Shown here: piece after piece, positions 5,252-9,917 of the stretch
Layout: every line of letters begins with the position of its first letter
Numbering within the stretch: the first letter of the stretch is position 1
NCBI GenBank assembly: GCA_019348305.1
Contig: JAHWJQ010000069.1
Location: 1-9,917 of the forward strand
Source of the DNA: Actinomycetota bacterium
GTDB taxonomy: Bacteria > Actinomycetota > Acidimicrobiia > Acidimicrobiales > CADCTF01
Direction of reading: 5' to 3'
DNA: 9,917 nucleotides
Notes under the pieces: model-generated
What the model saw: the letters and a program-made list of their open reading frames with translations, nothing else
Told to the model about the DNA's origin: nothing
The model's database searches: none
Program-made: the position numbers and the translations under genes

Positions 5252-6847
5252 ATGGCCAGCGACGACGAACGCCAGACGGACTCCGGGTTGCAGATCCGGG
5301 CGGTCTACGGCCCTCACGACCTGGCGGGCTGGTCCTACGACGAGCAGTTGGGCCAGCCCGGGACCTTCCCGTTCACCCGGGGCATCTACCCCGACATGTA
5401 CCGGGGCCGGCCGTGGACGATGCGGCAGTACTCGGGCTTCGGCACCGCGGAGTCCACCAACGAGCGCTGGAAGCTGCTGCTGGCGGCGGGCTCGACCGGC
5501 CTTTCCTGCGCGTTCGACCTGCCCACCCAGATGGGCTACGACTCCGACCATCCCCGGGCCGAGGGCGAGGTGGGACGGGTGGGGGTGGCGGTCGACTCTC
5601 TGGCCGACATGCGGCTGTTGCTGGCCGGCCTGCCCCTCGACCAGGTGACGACGTCGATGACCATCAACGCCACCGCGGCCATCCTGTTGCTCCTCTACCA
5701 ACTGGTGGCCGAGGAGCAGGGGGTGGCGCCCGAGCGGCTCCGCGGTACGGTCCAGAACGACATCTTGAAGGAGTACGTGGCCCGGGGGACCTACATCTAT
5801 CCCCCGGCGGCGTCGATGCGGATCGTCACCGACATCTTCGCCTACTGCCGCCGGCACCTCCCGCAGTGGAACACGATCTCCATCTCCGGCTACCACATCC
5901 GAGAAGCCGGTTCCACGGCCGTGCAGGAGATCGCCTTCACGCTGGCCAACGGCATCGCCTATGTGGCCGCCGCCGTCGACGCCGGCCTCGACGTCGACGA
6001 CTTCGCGCCCCGCCTGTCGTTCTTCTGGAACGCCCACAACAACTTCTTCGAAGAGATCGCCAAGTTCCGGGCGGCCAGACGCATGTGGGCCAGGATCATG
6101 ACCGAGCGCTTCGCAGCCAAGAGCGAGAAGTCCAAGCTGTTGCGCTTCCACACCCAGACCGGCGGCTCCACCCTCACCGCGCAGCAGCCCGAGAACAACC
6201 TCATGCGGGTGACGCTGCAGGCGTTGGCGGCGGTGCTGGGGGGCACGCAGTCGCTGCACACCAACGGCTTCGACGAGGCCGTGGGGCTGCCGACGCCTCG
6301 GGCAGCAAGGCTGGCGCTGCGGACCCAGCAGGTGATCGCCAACGAGACCGGCGTCCCCGACACCGTCGATCCCCTCGGGGGGTCCTACTTCGTGGAGTCG
6401 CTGACCGACGAGGTCGAACGGGCGGCGTGGAGGTACCTGGAGGACATCGAGGCCATGGGCGGCGCCGTGGCCGCGATAGAGACCGGCTTCATGCAGGACG
6501 AGATCACCGCCGCCGCCTACGCCTTCACCCGGGCGATGGACCGCGGCGACAAGGTGGTGGTCGGCGTCAACCGCTACGTGGACGAGGCGGGCGAGCCCGT
6601 CGAGGTCAACCCCGTGGACCCGCAGCTGCAGCGCAAACAGGCCCAGCGCACCCGGGAGCTTCGCGCCCGGCGCGATCAGCCGGCGGTGGATGCGGCGCTC
6701 GTCGCGCTGGCGGGTGCGGCCCGTGGCAGCGAGAACCTGCTCTATCCGATGAAGGAGGCTCTGCGGCGCTCGGCCACCCTGGGCGAGGTGAGCGACGTGC
6801 TGAGAGCCGAGTTCGGCATCCATCATCCCGGCTCGGCGGTGTTGTGA
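5252..6847 (+). CDS. Acyl-CoA mutase large subunit, methylmalonyl-CoA mutase type (no B12 domain)
   Basis: This 531-residue TIM-barrel subunit belongs to an adenosylcobalamin-dependent acyl-CoA mutase, which moves a thioester group between adjacent carbons of a CoA ester, classically (R)-methylmalonyl-CoA to succinyl-CoA. Signatures are [20 protein letters not shown] (51-70), [15 protein letters not shown] (87-101), TSMTINATA (134-142), QNDILKEY (168-175), [11 protein letters not shown] (210-220) and GGTQSLHTN (330-338). Tyr60 and Arg178 correspond to the pair that holds the free carboxylate in methylmalonyl-CoA mutase (Tyr89 and Arg207 of the Propionibacterium enzyme), and His215 to its active-site histidine. 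Isobutyryl-CoA mutases lose these carboxylate contacts, so a dicarboxylic acyl-CoA is favoured; ethylmalonyl-CoA remains possible. The protein stops after the barrel and linker. It lacks the C-terminal DxHxxG cobalamin-binding domain and so needs a separate small subunit, which is not in this window. No meaB-type chaperone gene is seen either. Confidence 0.88.
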   Translation: MASDDERQTDSGLQIRAVYGPHDLAGWSYDEQLGQPGTFPFTRGIYPDMYRGRPWTMRQYSGFGTAESTNERWKLLLAAGSTGLSCAFDLPTQMGYDSDHPRAEGEVGRVGVAVDSLADMRLLLAGLPLDQVTTSMTINATAAILLLLYQLVAEEQGVAPERLRGTVQNDILKEYVARGTYIYPPAASMRIVTDIFAYCRRHLPQWNTISISGYHIREAGSTAVQEIAFTLANGIAYVAAAVDAGLDVDDFAPRLSFFWNAHNNFFEEIAKFRAARRMWARIMTERFAAKSEKSKLLRFHTQTGGSTLTAQQPENNLMRVTLQALAAVLGGTQSLHTNGFDEAVGLPTPRAARLALRTQQVIANETGVPDTVDPLGGSYFVESLTDEVERAAWRYLEDIEAMGGAVAAIETGFMQDEITAAAYAFTRAMDRGDKVVVGVNRYVDEAGEPVEVNPVDPQLQRKQAQRTRELRARRDQPAVDAALVALAGAARGSENLLYPMKEALRRSATLGEVSDVLRAEFGIHHPGSAVL

Positions 6848-6892
6848 CGGTGCTCGAGATCGGGCCGCCGTGATCAACGGGCACATTCGGCG

Positions 6893-6928
6893 GCTGGGTC
6901 GGTTTCCAGCAGTTGGAGAACAGCCAAC
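6893..6928. other. Two tandem small hairpins between the mutase and permease genes
   Basis: GCTGG (6893-6897) pairs with CCAGC (6906-6910), followed one base later by GTTGG (6912-6916) pairing with CCAAC (6924-6928) around a 7-nt loop. They lie in the 134-bp gap after the mutase stop. They could be a weak terminator or a regulator site for the permease operon. A TTGACA at 6947-6952 and a TACCCT at 6942-6947 are also present, but neither has a well-spaced partner. Confidence 0.3.
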
Positions 6929-6981
6929 ATAGGCGGGGCGCTACCCTTGACACCGGTCGCAAGACGACGACAGGCGGTCGG

Positions 6982-8181
6982 ATGGCCAACAGCACGCAGG
7001 CGGGTACGAACAGCGACATGACGAGCCTCGACGCGGGGGCACTCCCCGGCGTCGGGCCCACGGAGAGCCTGTCCGGCACCCGCGCCCGTCCGCCCCTTCT
7101 CACCAAGCGCACCGTCGTCGCTGTCGCGATATTCGTCGGCGTCCTCCTCTTCTTCCTCACCCAGACGCGCCTGCCGGCGACGCTGCTCAAGCTGGAGACG
7201 GCCGATCGGGCCCAGACGGCTCGGGGGCGGCTGGGTTTCGGGCAGGTGATCGACCCGGAGACCTATCCGCCGGCACTGCGGTGGGTGGCCTATGGCGCCA
7301 ACCTCTGGGACGGCAATGCGATCGGCATGTTCTTCGCCATGCTGCTCGGCGGGGCGGCCATGGGCTTTTCGAGCCCCATGAGCCGTCTTCGCCGCTTCTT
7401 CGAGCGCCGGGGCGCGTTGGGTGCCGGCGTCGGTGGGTTGATGGGCATGCCGCTCATGATGTGCTCCGCCTGCTCCACGCCGGTCTCGATCGGCTTCTAC
7501 CGCAGCGGCGCGACCGTGGAGACATCTCTCGGGGTGATCATCGGGTCGGCCCTGTTCAACCCCCTCGGCATCATCGCCATGTTCGCGGTGCTGCCCCCCG
7601 AGATGGGGCTGGTCCGTCTCGCCTTCGGCCTGTTGATGCTGTTCGCCGTGGCCCCCTTGCTGGCGGCCGCCCACCGCCGGCGGGCCGGGCTGGCGGCCGA
7701 GCCCGAGGTGTGCGACCTCCCGAGCCTGCGCATCGGCACTCCGGCCCCGGCCGACGAGGCCTGGGGAGAGGCCATCGTCCATGGGATCCGAGACTGGCTG
7801 CGCAACAGTCTGGATGTGGCCTGGCGCCTCGGCCCGGTGATGCTGCTGGCGACCATGGTCGTCGGCGTCCTGTTCACCATCGCCCCGCCCCAGACGTTCT
7901 CCGACCGGATCGGCACGGGGATCCTGGCCGTCGTCCTGGCTGCGGGGGTCGGTGCCCTGCTCCAGACGCCGGCCCTGTTCGAGGTGCCCCTCACGCTGGG
8001 CCTCGTCTACCTAGGCCTCGACAGCGGCTCCGCCACCGCCGTGCTCGTCACCGCCCCCTCGGCCGGGCTCATCACCCTGGCCCTGGTGCACAAGGAGCTG
8101 GGCTGGCGCACACCGCTCCTGCTCATGGCCGCGACGTTCGTGGGCGGCGTCGTCGCCGGCACCGTGGTCGGGGCGCTGTGA
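6982..8181 (+). CDS. Permease of the COG0701/ArsP (DUF318-like) family
   Basis: This is an integral membrane protein of 399 residues from the ATG at 6982. That start is preferred over an in-frame TTG at 6913, which lies within a hairpin, because AGGCGG at 6972-6977 offers a weak ribosome site; an ATG at 7018 is also possible. A polar tail of about 40 residues precedes the first membrane helix (about 45-61). Roughly eight to ten helices follow, split by a cytoplasm-like loop at about 230-280. The family signature is MMCSACSTPVSIGFYRSG (159-176), with Cys161 and Cys164, then the FNPLG turn (193-197). The second half repeats the pattern with TPALFEVPL and APSAGL. Characterised relatives include ArsP, which exports organoarsenicals, so export or transfer of a thiol-reactive metal(loid) is plausible, but the substrate is unknown. 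Its TGA overlaps the GTG of the DM13 gene by 4 nt, so the two products are probably made together. Confidence 0.8.
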   Translation: MANSTQAGTNSDMTSLDAGALPGVGPTESLSGTRARPPLLTKRTVVAVAIFVGVLLFFLTQTRLPATLLKLETADRAQTARGRLGFGQVIDPETYPPALRWVAYGANLWDGNAIGMFFAMLLGGAAMGFSSPMSRLRRFFERRGALGAGVGGLMGMPLMMCSACSTPVSIGFYRSGATVETSLGVIIGSALFNPLGIIAMFAVLPPEMGLVRLAFGLLMLFAVAPLLAAAHRRRAGLAAEPEVCDLPSLRIGTPAPADEAWGEAIVHGIRDWLRNSLDVAWRLGPVMLLATMVVGVLFTIAPPQTFSDRIGTGILAVVLAAGVGALLQTPALFEVPLTLGLVYLGLDSGSATAVLVTAPSAGLITLALVHKELGWRTPLLLMAATFVGGVVAGTVVGAL

Positions 8182-9155
8182 CCGAGGAAAACGCCGCCGC
8201 CGCCGTAGCCGTGCTCGACCTGGCGGCCGCCACCGAGGACCCGGATCGCCCCCTTCCCGGCCAGCCCGACAAGCCGACGAGCATCCGCCGGTTGGTCGGC
8301 GCTGCCGTCCTCGTGCTGATGGGCCTGTCCGCCGCTTACAGCAACAACGCCTTCGGGCTGCGGGACCGTTTCCGCCCTCCTTCCAGCTATCTGGGCGGGC
8401 GGACCGTGGCGCCTCCCGCCGCACAGGGCCCGGCCGTCGGCGACGTGCCCGTGGCCCGCCCCGTCCACGACATCCGCTCCCAGCCCTGGTGGCAGCCGCT
8501 CACCACCTTGCGGGGAGCGGGGAGCGCCACCACCGAGACCTTCACCATCGACCGCCACGCCCTGCAGTGGCGGGTGAAGTGGAAGTGCTCCGACGGGTCG
8601 TTCGGCGCCATCCCCGTGCCCGAGTCGCGCCGCGGCGCCCGGCCCCGTCCCCTGGCTCAGGCCCCCTGTCCCGGCCAGGGCACAGGGTTCTCGGTGCGCA
8701 CCGGGCGCTACGCCATCCAGGTGACGGCGGCCGGGCCGTGGGAGATGACGGTCGAGCAGCAGGTCGACTCGCCGATGGTGGAGCCACCGCCGCCGGGCAT
8801 CGACTCCCCGGAGGCCCGCGTCCTCGCCACCGGATCGTTCTACGACGTGGACCGGGTGGGCAAGGGCACCGTTCGGATCGTCGACCTGGCCGACGGGAGG
8901 CGGGTGCTGCGCCTCGACGACTTCTTCGTGAGCATCAACTCCGACCTGGAGATCTGGTTCAGCGAGCACCCCAAGCCCACCAGCACCCCAGAGGCGGCCT
9001 CGGCACCCCACCGCCGCCTCGAGTTCCTCAAGGCGACGGCGGGTGCCATGAACTACGAGGTGCCCGCGGACCTCGACGTGAGCCGCTACCGCTCCATCGT
9101 CATCTGGTGCGAGCTGACCAGCAACGCCTACTCGGCGGCCACGCTGCAGCGCTGA
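8178..9155 (+). CDS. Membrane-anchored DM13-domain protein
   Basis: This is a 325-residue protein starting at a GTG that overlaps the permease stop (GTGA). No other start lies before the membrane helix, and the coupling supports the choice. Residues 1-37 are polar, 38-55 form one hydrophobic helix (RLVGAAVLVLMGLSAAY), and the rest should face outward. A first beta-rich domain (about 104-195) has tryptophans WRVKWKC and PWEMTVE and two cysteines, Cys137 and Cys164, that could form a disulfide. Residues about 215-322 are a DM13 domain: ATGSFYDVDRVGKGTVRIV, LRLDDFFVSINSDLEIWFSE, NYEVPADLDVSRYRSIVIWC and a final SNAYSAATL. Cys311 is the hallmark cysteine of DM13, a domain proposed to act in extracytoplasmic electron transfer. 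The coupling suggests a redox or substrate-capture partner of the permease. The first domain's function is not known to me. Confidence 0.85.
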   Translation: MTEENAAAAVAVLDLAAATEDPDRPLPGQPDKPTSIRRLVGAAVLVLMGLSAAYSNNAFGLRDRFRPPSSYLGGRTVAPPAAQGPAVGDVPVARPVHDIRSQPWWQPLTTLRGAGSATTETFTIDRHALQWRVKWKCSDGSFGAIPVPESRRGARPRPLAQAPCPGQGTGFSVRTGRYAIQVTAAGPWEMTVEQQVDSPMVEPPPPGIDSPEARVLATGSFYDVDRVGKGTVRIVDLADGRRVLRLDDFFVSINSDLEIWFSEHPKPTSTPEAASAPHRRLEFLKATAGAMNYEVPADLDVSRYRSIVIWCELTSNAYSAATLQR

Positions 9156-9176
9156 GGGATCCGTCGGCCAGCAGTC

Positions 9177-9225
9177 GCTTCACTAGGTGTATGGATACAT
9201 AGAGTGCAAATTCAGCTAGTGACGC
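9177..9225. repeat. Nested inverted repeats in an AT-richer island
   Basis: GCTTCACTAG (9177-9186) faces CTAGTGACGC (9216-9225), complementary at nine of ten positions. Inside, TGTAT (9188-9192) and ATACA (9195-9199) form a near-palindrome separated by GG. The approximately 40-bp core is clearly less GC-rich than everything around it. The role is unknown: an operator, a recombination scar and a structured RNA segment are all possible. Confidence 0.45.
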
Positions 9226-9255
9226 CGGCCCGGGAAGCGGACAGAATTGCGCGAA

Positions 9256-9279
9256 GTGCGGCCTCCCCCCGGGACGCAC
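9256..9279. other. Small bulged hairpin
   Basis: GTGCG (9256-9260) pairs with CGCAC (9275-9279). Inside it TCCC (9264-9267) pairs with GGGA (9271-9274) around a CCC loop, leaving a 3-nt bulge on one side. It lies between the DM13 gene and the strong hairpin at 9286 and may be part of the same 3' structure. Confidence 0.35.
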
Positions 9280-9285
9280 CATCCT

Positions 9286-9322
9286 CGACTACGCCAGCTG
9301 GCCACCTCAGCTGGCGTAGTCG
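9286..9322. terminator. Perfect 15-bp hairpin between DM13 and ftsH genes
   Basis: CGACTACGCCAGCTG (9286-9300) is exactly complementary to 9308-9322 around a 7-nt loop. It lies between two convergent genes, 130 bp after the DM13 stop and 45 bp after the ftsH stop (reading leftward). The plus strand continues TCGTTCT, a mildly T-rich tail. A bidirectional terminator is the simplest reading. Confidence 0.65.
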
Positions 9323-9335
9323 TCGTTCTGGGCCC

Positions 9336-9360
9336 GCTTCGAAGCCCCAGCGGCTGGGGC
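9336..9360. other. Adjacent palindromes just after the ftsH stop
   Basis: GCTTCGAAGC (9336-9345) is a perfect 10-bp palindrome. It overlaps GCCCCAGC (9344-9351), whose complement follows at 9353-9360 after one base. On the minus strand they come right after the ftsH stop codon and could form alternative 3' hairpins that help termination or protect the mRNA end. Confidence 0.35.
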
Positions 9361-9367
9361 ACCGGAT

Positions 9368-9917
9368 TCAGCGCAGCGCTCCGGCCACCCGCTTGGACGT
9401 GACCCCGGCCAAGCGGGACCGGGGAGCAGGCACCGGGCCGGCGATCTCCTCCAGCTCATCCGCGGTGAGGGTCTCGCGCTCGAGGAGCGCCTCGGCGGCC
9501 CGGTCGAGGACGCCCCGGGACTCGGCCAGCACCACCTGGGCCCGTTGGTAGGCCTCCTCGACGAGCGCCCGCGCCTCGGCGTCGATGGTCTCGGCCACGC
9601 GGCCGCTGAGGCCCCCCGGCTGACCGTCGACTGCACCATCCCGGGTGTAGGTGAGCTGGCCGAGAGACTCGCTCATGCCGTACTCGCACACCATCTGCCG
9701 GGCCAGGTCCGCCACCCGGCGCAGGTCGTCGGCCGCCCCCGACACCGGCTCGCCGAACACCAGCTCCTCGGCGGCGCGGCCCCCGAGCATGGTGGCCATC
9801 CGATCGATGAGCACGGACTTCGGGTGCACGGCCCTGTCGGCCTCTCCGAGCTGCCAGGCCACCCCCAGGGCCTGACCCCGGGCGACGAGGGAGATCTTGT
9901 GGAGCTTTCCGCCCCCC
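9368..9917 (-). CDS. ftsH: ATP-dependent zinc metalloprotease FtsH, C-terminal part (runs off the window)
   Basis: This is the last 182 or so residues of FtsH, the membrane-anchored AAA+ protease that extracts and degrades membrane and short-lived cytosolic proteins. The visible part is the M41 peptidase domain. HKISLVARGQALGVAWQL is the segment that follows the zinc-binding HEAGH helix, which lies beyond the edge. DRMATMLGGRAAEELVFGE and SGAADDLRRVADLARQMV contain the aspartate (codon at 9725-9727) expected to be the third zinc ligand, then CEYGMSE and ETIDAEARALVEEAYQRA. The ending is short and basic, without a long disordered tail. The AAA+ and transmembrane domains are outside the window. 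Some readings may show a start at the GTG at 9862, but the frame is open to the edge and the upstream residues fit the family. It converges on the DM13 gene. Confidence 0.93.
   Translation of the reverse strand, partial: GGGKLHKISLVARGQALGVAWQLGEADRAVHPKSVLIDRMATMLGGRAAEELVFGEPVSGAADDLRRVADLARQMVCEYGMSESLGQLTYTRDGAVDGQPGGLSGRVAETIDAEARALVEEAYQRAQVVLAESRGVLDRAAEALLERETLTADELEEIAGPVPAPRSRLAGVTSKRVAGALR

Noticed and set aside
5252..6847. Isobutyryl-CoA mutase assignment
   Set aside because: Arg178 in the ARGTYIYPP segment is retained, whereas isobutyryl-CoA mutases replace the carboxylate-binding arginine; the dicarboxylate type fits better.
5144..6886. Very long open frame antisense to the mutase gene
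   Set aside because: Its translation is Gly/His/Arg-rich with no recognisable domain. It mirrors codon bias of the true gene, and such shadows occur opposite nearly every gene here.
9177..9225. XerCD dif site or serine-integrase attachment site
   Set aside because: The dyad lacks resemblance to known dif arms, and no integrase or recombinase gene is present; kept only as an unexplained repeat.
9156..9286. tRNA or tmRNA gene in the gap before ftsH
   Set aside because: No GGTTCGA-type T-arm, no cloverleaf pairing and no CCA-adjacent acceptor stem could be drawn on either strand.

Overview
The window is very GC-rich (roughly 70%, judged by eye), with strong G/C preference at third codon positions. 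Long antisense open frames shadow nearly every gene. Codon use, gene families and several genes without a Shine-Dalgarno but with a TANNNT hexamer just upstream suggest an actinomycete, possibly Acidimicrobiia. The lineage is an inference, not a measurement. I see no tRNA, rRNA, CRISPR array, transposase or phage gene.

Layout, left to right. (1) Positions 1-772 hold the C-terminal part of an amidohydrolase. Its 5' side looks chimeric: a short stretch reads like the end of a GH15 glucoamylase/trehalase-type enzyme, and a 10-bp direct repeat brackets that stretch. (2) A fold-type I PLP aminotransferase (minus strand) ends immediately beside it. It is divergent from a conserved hypothetical protein of 204 residues. 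(3) That gene converges on a nitroreductase (minus), with a strong hairpin between them. The nitroreductase is divergent, across only 38 bp, from a UspA-type universal stress protein. (4) An E1-like MoeB/ThiF adenylyltransferase follows, with a rhodanese domain at its N-terminus rather than the usual C-terminus. (5) After an intergenic region with two hairpins comes a stand-alone acyl-CoA mutase large subunit of methylmalonyl-CoA mutase type, which probably starts leaderless. (6) Next is a two-gene, translationally coupled pair: a COG0701/ArsP-type permease and a membrane-anchored DM13-domain protein. (7) A 212-bp structured gap with several inverted repeats separates this pair from the C-terminal end of an FtsH protease (minus), which runs off the right edge.

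Most of the content is ordinary central and stress metabolism: sulfur-carrier activation, B12-dependent acyl-CoA rearrangement, flavin and PLP enzymes, and membrane protein quality control. The parts most worth a second look are the permease-DM13 operon, a candidate membrane metal/redox module of unknown substrate; the inverted domain order of the MoeB-rhodanese fusion; the chimeric left edge; and the structured gap at 9156-9367.
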